Assembly (NCBI GenBank): GCA_947569705.1
Contig: CANOSP010000006.1
Span: 21,525 to 85,524 of the forward strand
DNA: 64,000 nucleotides
From: an uncultured Erysipelotrichaceae bacterium
GTDB taxonomy: Bacteria > Bacillota_I > Bacilli_A > Erysipelotrichales > Erysipelotrichaceae
Reading direction: 5' to 3'
How positions within the stretch are numbered: position 1 is the first letter of the stretch; every line of letters begins with the position of its first letter. Position numbers and translations under genes: made by a program. This document shows, piece after piece, positions 50,868 to 60,027 of this stretch. The notes beneath the pieces were generated by a model. That model was not told where the DNA came from and ran no database searches. It was given only the letters and a program-made list of their open reading frames with translations.

Positions 50868-51359
50868 ATGAACAGACAGGCACTCGCTTTTCTGACGATG
50901 TTTTCTCTTATTCTCATGTTGTCGGTGTATTATGTTACGCTGCCTACCGATACGACCAGTGTAATGACAACCGAAAGCGGTGAAGATCTCAGCGATCCGA
51001 AGGATGCGCAGTCAGGGAAAGAAAATGAGGCAGAAAAGCTTCAAGAGGAAATTACATCAAAACAAGAAGAGGAGGTAAAGAAGCAATCAGATATTGTATC
51101 GGATACGCAATCAAGTGAAGAAGCTAAGAAAGAAGCGCTGGAAACATTAGAGACGCTGAAGGATGAAGAACAGCAGAAAACGGCATTAAAAGATGCTTTA
51201 CAAAAGGGCGGTTTTGTTTGTGCAATTGAAATTACCGAGGGTACATGCAAAATCAATGTATTTGACAGTGAAGACAATGAAGCAAATGCCAAAAAAGTGA
51301 TGGATCTCGCGCATCAGACGCTCGGACAGAAATATTTGATTGAAGTTACGTTTAAGTAA
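50868..51359 (+). CDS. spoIIIAH: SpoIIIAH-like protein
   Basis: 163 residues. MNRQALAFLTMFSLILMLSVYYVTLP (membrane helix about 6-25) is the characteristic SpoIIIAH N-terminus. A charged coiled-coil linker (about 45-110, rich in Glu and Lys) is followed by a compact C-terminal ring-forming domain (GGFVCAIEITEGTCKINVF onward). In spore-formers SpoIIIAH in the mother cell pairs with SpoIIQ to connect the two cells. Here no other spoIIIA gene is adjacent, but the downstream Asp23-nusB order is what normally follows spoIIIAH. It could be a relic or work vegetatively. Confidence 0.75.
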   Translation: MNRQALAFLTMFSLILMLSVYYVTLPTDTTSVMTTESGEDLSDPKDAQSGKENEAEKLQEEITSKQEEEVKKQSDIVSDTQSSEEAKKEALETLETLKDEEQQKTALKDALQKGGFVCAIEITEGTCKINVFDSEDNEANAKKVMDLAHQTLGQKYLIEVTFK

Positions 51360-51378
51360 TGCAATTTATCATAAAATC

Positions 51379-51387
51379 TGTTATAAT
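51379..51387 (+). promoter_or_regulatory. Extended -10 promoter of the asp23-like gene
   Basis: TGTTATAAT, 21 bases before the ATG. Confidence 0.65.
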
Positions 51388-51407
51388 GATACCAAGAAGG
51401 TGAAATT

Positions 51408-51737
51408 ATGGCACAAGAATATATTGCAGTAAAGCAAAAACATGATTTAGGTTTAATCGCATTAAGCAAATCCGTATTTGCGACCATTGCGCAGATCGCG
51501 GTAGAAGAAGCAGAGGGTTTGGCACTGGCTGATCCGTTTAATCCGTTTAAGAATTCCATCAACTGTAAAATTCATAATGATCAGTTGATTATTACGGTTG
51601 CTGTAAAGGTGCGCTATGATTCTAATGTAAAGGAAGCATGCGCAAAGCTTCAAAATACGATTCATGACAATATCGCACATATGAGTGATTATACACCTGA
51701 TGTGATCGATATTCGTGTGGCGGGATTTGTGTTTTAA
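51408..51737 (+). CDS. Asp23/Gls24-family envelope stress protein (YqhY-like)
   Basis: 109 residues. The pattern GLIALSKSVFATIAQIAVEEAEGLALA, continued by IHNDQLIITVAVKVRYDSNVKEACAKLQNTI and the end VIDIRVAGFVF, is that of Asp23/YloU/YqhY proteins, small cytoplasmic proteins tied to envelope and fatty-acid homeostasis. Context (after SpoIIIAH, before nusB) marks it as the YqhY member; accBC, which usually lie just upstream, are missing. It is a single-gene unit with its own promoter and terminator. Confidence 0.88.
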   Translation: MAQEYIAVKQKHDLGLIALSKSVFATIAQIAVEEAEGLALADPFNPFKNSINCKIHNDQLIITVAVKVRYDSNVKEACAKLQNTIHDNIAHMSDYTPDVIDIRVAGFVF

Positions 51738-51760
51738 GGAACGATGTCGTTCCTTTTTTT
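51736..51760 (+). terminator. Terminator after the asp23-like gene
   Basis: AAGGAACGA and TCGTTCCTT form a nine-base symmetrical stem with a TG centre, followed by five further T residues. Confidence 0.88.
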
Positions 51761-51833
51761 CATTGATGTTAAGCATGAATCATTGATGGGTAGTGATCTG
51801 AAATAAATTTTATGTATGCTTACAGGAGGTACT

Positions 51834-52745
51834 ATGGCTGTATCATTTGAAAATTGCTTGGTGATCGGTATATCATCAAGAGCATTGTTTGATCTGAAAA
51901 AGGAAAATGAAATTTTTGAGCAAGAGGGATTAGATGCTTATGCCGCTTATCAACAGGCGCATGAGCATGAGGTACTGAAGCCGGGAAGTGCGTTTCCGCT
52001 TGTGGAAGCATTGTTACATCTGAATGATTTAAGCAAGGAGCGCTTAGTAGAGGTCATCGTAATGAGCCGCAACAGCGCGGATACAAGTCTTCGCATCTTT
52101 CATTCGTTGGAACAGTACGGCTTGGATATTACAAGAGCGGCACTTGTCGGCGGTAAAAATGTTTCGCCGTATTTAGCAGCTTTTCATGTGGATCTGTTTC
52201 TATCGGCGGATGAAGCAGATGTGCAGAACGCGATCAATCACGGAACTGCCGCCGGTGTGATCTATACCAATTCCATGTATACAAAATCCAAACTGCCGGA
52301 AATTCGCATTGCTTTTGACGGTGATGCGGTGCTGTTTTCCGATGAAGCAGAGCGTATCTATCAAAGTGAGGGCTTAGCTGCTTTTGTAAAGCATGAGCAT
52401 GAAATGGCGCATCAGGCATTGCCGGAAGGACCGTTTGCGAAGTTTTTAAAAACCCTTTCGCATATTCAAAATCGCTTTCCGCATGATCGCTCACCGATTC
52501 GCACCGCATTGGTTACGGCACGTAATGCGCCTGCTCACGAACGAGTGATCAATACGCTGAGAGAGTGGAATGTCCGTATTGATGAAGCATTCTTTTTGGG
52601 CGGTATGAAAAAGAAAGATGTATTGCAGGCTTTCGGTGCGCATATTTTCTTTGATGATCAAGCGACTCATTTGGATCCTGCCAGTCAGGTTGTACCGAGT
52701 GCCAAAGTCCCGTATTTACAAACGGATGAGGAAAAGAATAATTGA
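51834..52745 (+). CDS. Cytosolic-type 5'-nucleotidase (NT5C1-like)
   Basis: 303 residues of the 5'-nucleotidase family best known from eukaryotic cN-I enzymes and some bacteria. LVIGISSRALFDLKKENEIFEQEGLDAY opens the protein. IRIAFDGDAVLFSDEAERIYQSEG contains the HAD catalytic DxD. Later segments TALVTARNAPAHERVINTLR and AHIFFDDQATHLDPAS provide the threonine and acidic HAD motifs. It probably dephosphorylates nucleoside monophosphates. The ATG at 51834 follows ACAGGAGGT. It is inserted as a separate unit between asp23 and nusB, which are usually closer together. Confidence 0.85.
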   Translation: MAVSFENCLVIGISSRALFDLKKENEIFEQEGLDAYAAYQQAHEHEVLKPGSAFPLVEALLHLNDLSKERLVEVIVMSRNSADTSLRIFHSLEQYGLDITRAALVGGKNVSPYLAAFHVDLFLSADEADVQNAINHGTAAGVIYTNSMYTKSKLPEIRIAFDGDAVLFSDEAERIYQSEGLAAFVKHEHEMAHQALPEGPFAKFLKTLSHIQNRFPHDRSPIRTALVTARNAPAHERVINTLREWNVRIDEAFFLGGMKKKDVLQAFGAHIFFDDQATHLDPASQVVPSAKVPYLQTDEEKNN

Positions 52746-52764
52746 TTTGCCTGCATGAGTTATG

Positions 52765-52810
52765 AAGTGATAGGAAAACGCCGAATGTTTTTCGCTGTCA
52801 CTTTTTTTTT
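52765..52810 (+). terminator. Terminator after the 5'-nucleotidase gene
   Basis: AAGTGATAG-GAAAAC pairs with GTTTTTCGCTGTCACTT (imperfectly), followed by nine T residues. Confidence 0.8.
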
Positions 52811-52896
52811 ATGAATTGTATCAGTGAAAAACAGTGATCGCTTACACTGATTCCGTTGTAAAAATACAGTTTTTTCTATCATAGTACGCGTATTTA

Positions 52897-52905
52897 TGGT
52901 AAAAT
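52897..52905 (+). promoter_or_regulatory. Extended -10 promoter of the nusB-recN operon
   Basis: TGGTAAAAT lies 27 bases before the nusB ATG. No other promoter is obvious until spoIVB, so it may drive seven genes. Confidence 0.5.
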
Positions 52906-52931
52906 AATAAGGATGATAAGGAGGCACAAAA

Positions 52932-53309
52932 ATGAGTATGCGACACGAATTACGTGAGATGGGAATGCGTTCTTTATATCAGTCTTTTTTATTAAATAAA
53001 GATATTAAGCAGTGTGTATATGATAACTGTGAAACAAATAAAATTGATCCGTTTTTATACACGATTACCATTGATGCGATGAAATATAAAGATATTTACA
53101 TAGAAAAAATTAATCAATCCTTAAATGATGAATGGGAATTTAAGCGACTCGGTTATGTGGAACAGGCGATTTTGATCATTGCCTGTTGTGAACTGGATTT
53201 AGATGTATCACCGAAAGCGATTGTGATTGATGAAGCCGTTACTTTGGCTAAAAAATATTGTGATGAGGAAACCTATAAGCTGATTAACGGCGTGTTGGAT
53301 CATCTATGA
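52932..53309 (+). CDS. nusB: Transcription antitermination protein NusB
   Basis: 125 residues, all-helical. RHELREMGMRSLYQSFLL begins the protein and VEQAILIIACCELD with PKAIVIDEAVTLAKKYCDEETYKLINGVLDHL ends it, the standard NusB pattern. It binds boxA RNA with NusE (S10) for rRNA antitermination. First gene of the nusB-xseA-xseB-ispA-dxs-tlyA-recN cluster; its stop overlaps the xseA start. folD, often next to nusB, is absent. Confidence 0.93.
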   Translation: MSMRHELREMGMRSLYQSFLLNKDIKQCVYDNCETNKIDPFLYTITIDAMKYKDIYIEKINQSLNDEWEFKRLGYVEQAILIIACCELDLDVSPKAIVIDEAVTLAKKYCDEETYKLINGVLDHL

Positions 53310-54631
53310 AACAGGCAGTCTATTCGGTATCATCATTAGTAAGATATTTAAAGGCTTCGATCGATCAGGATGTGCGCGTTCAGTCGATTTTGATTAAGGG
53401 TGAAATTTCAAACTTTACCAATCATCGCAGCGGTCATTGGTATTTTACGCTGAAGGATGCGAATGCAAGACTGAGCTGTGTCATGTTTTCTTCCTATGCA
53501 TCACGTTGTAAGCTGCTGTTAAAGGAAGGAATGCAGGTGATAGTCAAGGCGTCACTGTCGGTTTATGAAGCACAGGGAGCGGTGCAGCTCTATGTGACGA
53601 GCGTGCAGTCGGATGGCTTAGGCGATCTGTATTTAGAATATGAGCAGCTAAAGCGAAAATTAAACATGGAAGGCTTGTTTGATGCGGCACATAAGCGGCC
53701 GTTGCCGCGCTATCCTATGCATATTGCACTGATCAGTGCAAAGGAAGGTGCGGCATTGCAGGATATGTTACAAACACTTCGACGCAGATGGCCGATTGCG
53801 AAGATCAGCTTTATTCCGTCTTTGGTGCAAGGTAAGGAAGCGAGTGCGATGCTTTGTAAAGCAATCGAAGCAGCCGATGCATTACATCCGGATGTGATTT
53901 TATTGGCACGCGGCGGCGGTGCGATTGAGGATTTATGGTGCTTTAACGATGAAGCGCTTGCTCGTTGTATCTTTGCCTGTCGCAGTGTTATTATCAGCGG
54001 CGTCGGACATGAAAGTGACACAACACTGGTTGATTATGTCAGTGATGCCAGAGCGCCGACACCGACCGCAGCGGCTGAGCTGGCAACTCCGGATATGCAG
54101 GAGGTCAGACAGCAGCTGGCGGTGATGAAGCGCAGAATGCATGCACATATGAAGCAGCACAGTGATGCCAAGCGCAAACAGCTGGAGCAGCTGCGGCAGC
54201 ATCGTTATCTGCGCAATCCGCTTAGTTATACACAGGATGCGATGCTGCGTCTGGCGATGCTTTCCAAAGGCTTGGAGCATCATGCGTATCGCATTACCAA
54301 TTTACAACATGAACTAAAGCATTTATCGATGCGTTTACAGCTTAATCTGAAAAAACAACTGGAAAGCACCGAAAGCGTTTTAAGCACATATCGCCGCATG
54401 CTGATTCAGGATCAACAGCGCCGTGTGAATGAAGCGCATCAAACGCTTTGTCGCTATGCAGGCTTATTGGATGCGTACAGTCCGCTGAAAGTATTGGGAC
54501 GCGGTTACGCACTTGTTTATGAAAATGAACGAATGGTCGCCTCAATTCATGAGATCAAGGAAAGCAGTTTATCTATTCGCATGAAGGATGGTATCATTCA
54601 TACCAACGTCATAAAAAAGGAGGAATTCTGA
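53306..54631 (+). CDS. xseA: Exodeoxyribonuclease VII large subunit
   Basis: 441 residues. N-terminal OB fold (VSSLVRYLKASIDQDVRVQSILIKGEISNFTNHRSGHWYFTLKD), catalytic domain with ALISAKEGAALQDMLQTL, LARGGGAIEDLWCFNDE and SGVGHESDTTLVDYVSDARAPTPTAAAELA, then a long coiled coil. Degrades ssDNA to oligonucleotides together with several XseB subunits. The ATG overlaps the nusB stop and the stop overlaps the xseB start (TGATG), so all three are coupled. Confidence 0.95.
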   Translation: MKQAVYSVSSLVRYLKASIDQDVRVQSILIKGEISNFTNHRSGHWYFTLKDANARLSCVMFSSYASRCKLLLKEGMQVIVKASLSVYEAQGAVQLYVTSVQSDGLGDLYLEYEQLKRKLNMEGLFDAAHKRPLPRYPMHIALISAKEGAALQDMLQTLRRRWPIAKISFIPSLVQGKEASAMLCKAIEAADALHPDVILLARGGGAIEDLWCFNDEALARCIFACRSVIISGVGHESDTTLVDYVSDARAPTPTAAAELATPDMQEVRQQLAVMKRRMHAHMKQHSDAKRKQLEQLRQHRYLRNPLSYTQDAMLRLAMLSKGLEHHAYRITNLQHELKHLSMRLQLNLKKQLESTESVLSTYRRMLIQDQQRRVNEAHQTLCRYAGLLDAYSPLKVLGRGYALVYENERMVASIHEIKESSLSIRMKDGIIHTNVIKKEEF

Positions 54632-54843
54632 TGGCGGAAAAACAAACATTTCAGCAGTCTATGGATCGCTTAGAGGAAATAGTTACCAAATTAGAAAAAA
54701 ATGAAATTGTCTTAGAAGACGCAATCGCTTTATTTGAGGAAGGTCTTCAACTCGTCAACAGCTGTGATGAACAACTGAAACAGTTTGAAACTAAGGTGAC
54801 GACTCTGATGGATACTTATGAAACAGGTGAAGCTGATGAATGA
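54631..54843 (+). CDS. xseB: Exodeoxyribonuclease VII small subunit
   Basis: 70 residues. FQQSMDRLEEIVTKLEKNEIVLEDAIALFEEGLQLVNSCDEQL is the whole-family signature of the helical-hairpin XseB subunit. Start overlaps the xseA stop by one base and follows AGGAGG; its end overlaps the ispA start by eight bases. Confidence 0.95.
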   Translation: MAEKQTFQQSMDRLEEIVTKLEKNEIVLEDAIALFEEGLQLVNSCDEQLKQFETKVTTLMDTYETGEADE

Positions 54844-55678
54844 TTTTGAAGCTTATTTAGTCTCATTATTTGATCATCGCGAGGAATCAAAAGTAAAGGA
54901 TGCGATGATGTATTCCTTGTTAAACAAGGGAAAACGAATTCGTGTAAAGCTGCTGTTTGCGGTTTTAGAGGCATACGGTCAGGACTGCCGAAAAGGCTAT
55001 GCGGCAGCGGCGGCGATTGAAATGATCCATACCTATTCGTTGATTCATGATGACCTGCCTGCCATGGATGATGATACATTGCGCAGAGGACGTGCAACCT
55101 GTCATGTGGCTTTTGATGAGGCGACGGCAATATTGGCCGGAGACGCGCTGTTGACAATGGCGTTTGAACTTGCCGCACAAGCGGGAGATGATGCTAAAAC
55201 AAGCTTGGCAATCGTAACGGAATGTGCGAAAAGTGCCGGCTTCGAGGGCATGATTTTAGGACAGGCGAAGGATTTAGCGGCAGAACAGAATCCGGTACAA
55301 AAGGAAACACAGCTTGAGGATATTCATATTTATAAAACCGGCAAGTTATTGACTTTACCGCTGATCTGCGGTGCTGTTTTAACCAATCATCACGGTGATA
55401 TTGAAAACTGGAAGACCATAGGCAGACTGATCGGCTTATCATTTCAAATTCAGGATGATGTGCTGGATGTGACGGCGACAACCGATCAGTTAGGTAAAAA
55501 TGCCGGCAGTGATGAGCAACAGCATAAATCAACGTATGTGACACTGTTAGGGGTGGAAGCAGCACAGGCGAAAGCACAGGCTTTATTTGCGCAGGCATTT
55601 GATTGTTTAAAGAAAATGAATATTCATAAAGAAGTTATCGAGGATATTCTGAATGAGCTGATTCATCGCAAAAAATAA
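54836..55678 (+). CDS. ispA: Polyprenyl (farnesyl/geranyl) diphosphate synthase
   Basis: 280 residues of the trans-prenyltransferase family. First aspartate-rich motif DDLPAMDDDTLRRG (about residue 76-89), second QDDVLD near residue 209, and KGKRIRV at the N-terminus for the diphosphate. The bulky residues before the first motif fit a short-chain (C15) product. It takes isopentenyl and dimethylallyl diphosphates from the MEP route and feeds UppS. The ATG at 54836 lies within the xseB end; an in-frame start further upstream inside xseB is less likely. Confidence 0.93.
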   Translation: MNDFEAYLVSLFDHREESKVKDAMMYSLLNKGKRIRVKLLFAVLEAYGQDCRKGYAAAAAIEMIHTYSLIHDDLPAMDDDTLRRGRATCHVAFDEATAILAGDALLTMAFELAAQAGDDAKTSLAIVTECAKSAGFEGMILGQAKDLAAEQNPVQKETQLEDIHIYKTGKLLTLPLICGAVLTNHHGDIENWKTIGRLIGLSFQIQDDVLDVTATTDQLGKNAGSDEQQHKSTYVTLLGVEAAQAKAQALFAQAFDCLKKMNIHKEVIEDILNELIHRKK

Positions 55679-55694
55679 TCGAGGTGTTGTATTT

Positions 55695-57560
55695 ATGAAT
55701 ATTTATGATATTGAAAGTCCGGAAGATATTCAAGGTCTTTCTGTTTCCGAACTAAAAGAGCTGGCAAGCGAAATTCGCAGCTTTTTGATTGAAAGCATTG
55801 CGAAGACAGGCGGGCATTTATCAAGTAATCTCGGTGTTGTGGAGTTAAGCTTGGCAATGCACTACGTATTTCGCTCGCCGATTGATAAGCTGATCTTTGA
55901 TGTAGGACATCAAAGCTATGTCCATAAAATATTGACGGGACGCATTAATGATTTTAAAACGCTGCGTCAGTTTAAAGGCATGAGTGGCTTTCAAAAACGC
56001 CGAGAAAGCATTCACGATGTTTGGGAAGCGGGACATTCCTCAACATCTTTATCGGCTGCCTTAGGTATGGCGATTGCCCGTGATCTGCGCGGTGAAACTC
56101 ATCAGGTTGCGGCACTGATCGGTGACGGTGCCTTAAGCAGCGGTATGTCGATGGAAGCGCTGAATCAAATCGGTAGTGAAGGCAGAAATATGGTAATCAT
56201 ATTTAATGATAATAATATGTCTATTTCGCAAAATGTCGGAGCGATGGATGAAGCGTTTACCAAGCTTCGTACCTCAAAGCCGTATAATAATTTAAAGCAT
56301 GATGTCAGTGATATGTTATCTCAAAGCAAAGCCGGTAATAATCTGTTAAAAGGAATGCGGCAGCTGAAAAATACCTTAAAAGAAAATGTCGTTGATACCT
56401 CTATCTTCGGCGAATTCAATTTAGACTATATCGGACCGGTTGACGGACATGATTTACGGATGTTAATCAAGGTGCTGGAAATTGCCCGCAAGCATAAGGG
56501 ACCGATTGTCGTTCATGTGATTACCAAAAAGGGAAAGGGATATTCCTTTGCGGAGGAAGACAAGGACGGCGTATGGCACGGTGTATCCTCATTTGATCCG
56601 ACAAGCGGAAAAGCACTGGCGCAAATGCCGGCGCAGCACGCTTCATGGAGTGAAGTGATCGCAGAATCTTTGATTGAAGCGGCTAAGCAGGATGAGCGGA
56701 TTTTAGCTTTGACGCCGGCAATGATTTCAGGCTCTAAGCTTAATAAATTCTTTTCGATGTTTCCAAAGCGCTCCTTTGACTGCGGAATTGCCGAAGAGCA
56801 TTGTGTAACATTGGCGGCAGCTTTGGCACAAAGCGGAATGAGACCCTTTGTGTCTGTCTATTCGTCTTTTATGCAACGAGCCTATGATCAAATTCAACAG
56901 GATGTTGCGCGCATGGACCTGCCGGTTGTGTTCGGCATTGATCGCTGCGGACTTGTCGGAGAAGACGGGGAGACGCATCATGGGGTATTTGATATTTCCA
57001 TGTTAAGAGCAATTCCCAATCTGATTTTGTCTCAGCCTAAGGACAGCCGAGAAGCGCAGGCATTGCTTAAAACAGCTTTTGCGCAGAATCATCCGTTTGC
57101 GATTCGCTATCCGCGCGGAAGTGTGAAGTTTCAGTTTGATCGTGAGATTCAAGCCATTCCTGTAGGCAGCTGGACAATTCATGAAACAACTTCAAAAGAT
57201 CGTATTGTCCTGATTTCATACGGAAGTGATGTGGATAAAATGATCGCAAAGGCTGAAGTGAATCAACTGCCGGTAAGTGTCGTGAATGCACGATTCTTCA
57301 AGCCGTTGGATGAACAGATGCTTCAGCGTATTGCACAAAAGCAATGTCCGATTGTGATTTATGAGAGCGATATTTTGATCGGCGGCTTATCAAGTGCCGT
57401 ATTGGAATATTATAATGATCATGATTTAGATGTGAATGTGAAGCGCATCGGTATTCAAGACCGTTTTGTACAGCACGGATCATTGCCGCAGCTGCGCAAA
57501 AGTGAGCATATTGACAGCAACAGTGTGTTTCAACTGATTACGGAGTTATTATGCGATTAG
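55695..57560 (+). CDS. dxs: 1-deoxy-D-xylulose 5-phosphate synthase
   Basis: 621-residue thiamine diphosphate enzyme, the first step of the MEP pathway, condensing pyruvate with glyceraldehyde 3-phosphate. TGGHLSSNLGVVEL, FDVGHQSYVHK, GDGALSSGMSMEALN (ThDP-binding GDG ... NN region with FNDNNMSIS), then the transketolase pyrimidine domain with CGIAEEHCVTLAAALA, FVSVYSSFMQRAYDQIQQDVA and DRCGLVGEDGETHHGVFD, and the C-terminal domain. It lies 16 bases after ispA, and its last ten bases overlap tlyA. Confidence 0.96.
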   Translation: MNIYDIESPEDIQGLSVSELKELASEIRSFLIESIAKTGGHLSSNLGVVELSLAMHYVFRSPIDKLIFDVGHQSYVHKILTGRINDFKTLRQFKGMSGFQKRRESIHDVWEAGHSSTSLSAALGMAIARDLRGETHQVAALIGDGALSSGMSMEALNQIGSEGRNMVIIFNDNNMSISQNVGAMDEAFTKLRTSKPYNNLKHDVSDMLSQSKAGNNLLKGMRQLKNTLKENVVDTSIFGEFNLDYIGPVDGHDLRMLIKVLEIARKHKGPIVVHVITKKGKGYSFAEEDKDGVWHGVSSFDPTSGKALAQMPAQHASWSEVIAESLIEAAKQDERILALTPAMISGSKLNKFFSMFPKRSFDCGIAEEHCVTLAAALAQSGMRPFVSVYSSFMQRAYDQIQQDVARMDLPVVFGIDRCGLVGEDGETHHGVFDISMLRAIPNLILSQPKDSREAQALLKTAFAQNHPFAIRYPRGSVKFQFDREIQAIPVGSWTIHETTSKDRIVLISYGSDVDKMIAKAEVNQLPVSVVNARFFKPLDEQMLQRIAQKQCPIVIYESDILIGGLSSAVLEYYNDHDLDVNVKRIGIQDRFVQHGSLPQLRKSEHIDSNSVFQLITELLCD

Positions 57561-58330
57561 ATAAGGCATTGGTTCAGCGCGGACTGGTGAGTACCCGAGC
57601 GAAAGCACAGGATGCAATCAATGCCGGCAGGGTTACGGTAAACGGTACTGTGATTGATAAAAACAGTTATACGGTCACAGACGACGCAAAGATCGAGCTG
57701 GCACAGGAAACATTATCTTTTGCTTCTCGTGCCGGTTTTAAGCTTTATGATGTATTAGCACCGTTTCAGATTTCGTTAAAGGATCGTATTGTGATGGATG
57801 TCGGTGCGTCCACCGGCGGATTCAGTGATGTGTGTCTGCAAGAGGGGGCGGCTTATGTCTATGCACTGGATGTGGGAAGCGATCAAATGGCAAGTCACTT
57901 ATTGAATAATCCGCGCTTAGAAAATCGTGAGCATGTGAACTGCCGCTATTTAACAGCGGATATGTTTGACAAAGCGATTGATTTTGCCTGCATGGATGTA
58001 TCCTTTATATCCTGTAAGCTGATTTTGCCCGCCGTCATTAAATGTATGGAAAAGCCGGAACTTGTGGTTCTGGTAAAACCGCAGTTTGAAGCGGGAAAAG
58101 CCTTTATTAATAAGCATGGAGTAGTAAAAGATCTAAAAGTACATGAACGTATTTTAAAGGATATGCATGAGTTTATATGTTCCTTGGGAATATATGTGCA
58201 TCATATACAAAAAAGCAGTGTGATCGGACGCGACGGTAATCAGGAATATGTATTCCATTTAAAAGCGGACGTTTGTCACAAGCTGTTTGATTATAAAAAA
58301 ATCATTCAAGCTAATATAACAGTGAGGTGA
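57551..58330 (+). CDS. tlyA: TlyA-family rRNA 2'-O-methyltransferase (YqxC)
   Basis: 259 residues. An S4 RNA-binding domain (RLDKALVQRGLVSTRAKAQDAINAGRVTVNG, residues 2-32) is followed by an FtsJ-like SAM methyltransferase with VMDVGASTGGFSDVCLQEGAAYVYALDVG (SAM loop) and the Lys-Asp-Lys-type motif around FACMDVSFIS and LVVLVKPQFEAG. In mycobacteria TlyA methylates 16S and 23S rRNA; older annotations call it hemolysin A. It overlaps dxs by ten bases. ArgR, which usually lies between tlyA and recN, is absent. Confidence 0.92.
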   Translation: MRLDKALVQRGLVSTRAKAQDAINAGRVTVNGTVIDKNSYTVTDDAKIELAQETLSFASRAGFKLYDVLAPFQISLKDRIVMDVGASTGGFSDVCLQEGAAYVYALDVGSDQMASHLLNNPRLENREHVNCRYLTADMFDKAIDFACMDVSFISCKLILPAVIKCMEKPELVVLVKPQFEAGKAFINKHGVVKDLKVHERILKDMHEFICSLGIYVHHIQKSSVIGRDGNQEYVFHLKADVCHKLFDYKKIIQANITVR

Positions 58331-58334
58331 GTCT

Positions 58335-59993
58335 ATGTTATCGGAGATCTATGTCAAGGATTTTGTGCTGATTGACAGTGTAAATTTGCCTTTTTGCGAA
58401 GGAATGTCTGCTTTTACCGGCGAAACAGGTGCCGGTAAGTCGCTTTTAATCGATGCGATCGGCATTTTGTGCGGTGATCGTGTCAACAGTGCCATGATTA
58501 AACAGGGAAAAGAAAAGGCAATCATCGAGGGTGTTTTTCATCTTTCATCAAATCATCCCGCTTATGCATTATTGGAAGAAGCGGGGTATGAAATTGAAGA
58601 AGGAACGATGATTGTGCAGCGCAGCTTTACGATTGACGGAAAGTCATACGCCAAATTGAATCATCGCACAACAACTGTTTCCTTCCTTCGCAAGGTGCTG
58701 GCAACGCTCGTTGATATTCATTCTCAACATGATTCTCAATATTTGTTAAACGCGAAATATCATCTGTCGCTGTTGGATCACTATTGTGATCAAAATGATT
58801 TACTGTTCGAGGTAAAAGAAGCTTATCAAGCCTATGCAGAAATCGCCGAACGGCTTCAGGAAGCACTGGAAAGTGATTATAATGAAGATGATTTAGAGTA
58901 TTTGACATATCAGCTGAATGAAATTGATGAGGCTGATATTAAAGAAAATGAATTGCAGGAATTGGAAGAGGAACAGCGTCGATTCGCAGCCTTTGAAAAA
59001 ATATCCGCTGCTTTACATCAAAGCCTTGCTTTATTAAACGGTGATTCCGGTGCGAATCCGGCAGTTTACGAAGCAGCGCGCTTATTGGAAATCATCGATG
59101 AGGACGAAGCGCTGGTTCAGGCACATGATAAATTGTTAGAGCTTTATTATGCACTGGAGGATCAGTATCAAATACTTTATCAATATATGGATACGATGGA
59201 ATATGATGAACAGCGCGTAAATGAAGTGAACGAGCGAATCTTTCTCATTCATAAGATTCTGCGTAAATACGGCGGTGATATTGATGCACTGCGGCAGAAA
59301 CGACAGGAATTGGATCAGAAAATCGATCAGATTCTGCATCGAAGCGATTATCTGAAAAAACAGGAAGCATTAAAAAAAGCAGCCTATGATAAATTTTATG
59401 AAGCAGCGCTGAAGCTCCATGAGCTGAGGACTGTCAAAGCAAAAGAGCTGGAAGAACAAATCGTTCAACAGCTGCGTGATCTTCATTTAGCGAATGCACG
59501 CTTCCATGTGGAAATAAAGCAGCACGAGGGTAATCGGTACGGAATCGATCAAGTGCAGTTTTTGATCAGTATGAATAAAGGCGAAGGACTGAGACCGCTT
59601 CAGACAACAGCATCCGGCGGTGAACTTTCACGACTGATGCTTGGATTAAAAACAATTTTCAGCCGCCTGCAGGGAATTGAAACGATCATTTTTGATGAGA
59701 TTGATACCGGTGTCAGCGGCAGTGTTGCGTTTGCGATCGGTAAAAAAATGCAACAGCTGAGTAAAGATACGCAGGTGTTCTGTGTCACACATTTATCGCA
59801 GGTTGCGGCTTGCGCAGATCATCACTATTTAGTTGAAAAAACACAGGATGAAAAAGGAACAGTAACGGCGATTCGCGGCTTGAATGAGCAGGAACGCATC
59901 GCACAGCTCGCTTTGATAGCCAGTGACTCTACCTCGGAACATGCACTTTCTGCGGCACAGGAGCTTTTTAATAAGGCACAGGAAAATAGGTAA
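58335..59993 (+). CDS. recN: DNA repair protein RecN
   Basis: 552-residue SMC-like repair ATPase. N-terminal head: YVKDFVLIDSVNLPF and Walker A TGETGAGKSLLIDAIG (about residue 30-45). A long coiled coil spans about 150-390. C-terminal head: signature TASGGELSRLMLGLK, Walker B TIIFDEIDTGVSG and CVTHLSQVAACADHHYLVEK. Acts early in double-strand-break repair. Starts four bases after tlyA, with GAGGTGAG as the ribosome-binding site. recN-spoIVB order follows B. subtilis. Confidence 0.95.
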   Translation: MLSEIYVKDFVLIDSVNLPFCEGMSAFTGETGAGKSLLIDAIGILCGDRVNSAMIKQGKEKAIIEGVFHLSSNHPAYALLEEAGYEIEEGTMIVQRSFTIDGKSYAKLNHRTTTVSFLRKVLATLVDIHSQHDSQYLLNAKYHLSLLDHYCDQNDLLFEVKEAYQAYAEIAERLQEALESDYNEDDLEYLTYQLNEIDEADIKENELQELEEEQRRFAAFEKISAALHQSLALLNGDSGANPAVYEAARLLEIIDEDEALVQAHDKLLELYYALEDQYQILYQYMDTMEYDEQRVNEVNERIFLIHKILRKYGGDIDALRQKRQELDQKIDQILHRSDYLKKQEALKKAAYDKFYEAALKLHELRTVKAKELEEQIVQQLRDLHLANARFHVEIKQHEGNRYGIDQVQFLISMNKGEGLRPLQTTASGGELSRLMLGLKTIFSRLQGIETIIFDEIDTGVSGSVAFAIGKKMQQLSKDTQVFCVTHLSQVAACADHHYLVEKTQDEKGTVTAIRGLNEQERIAQLALIASDSTSEHALSAAQELFNKAQENR

Positions 59994-60027
59994 AATTTAA
60001 CGAAAGTATTTTTTGTTTTTACGTACA

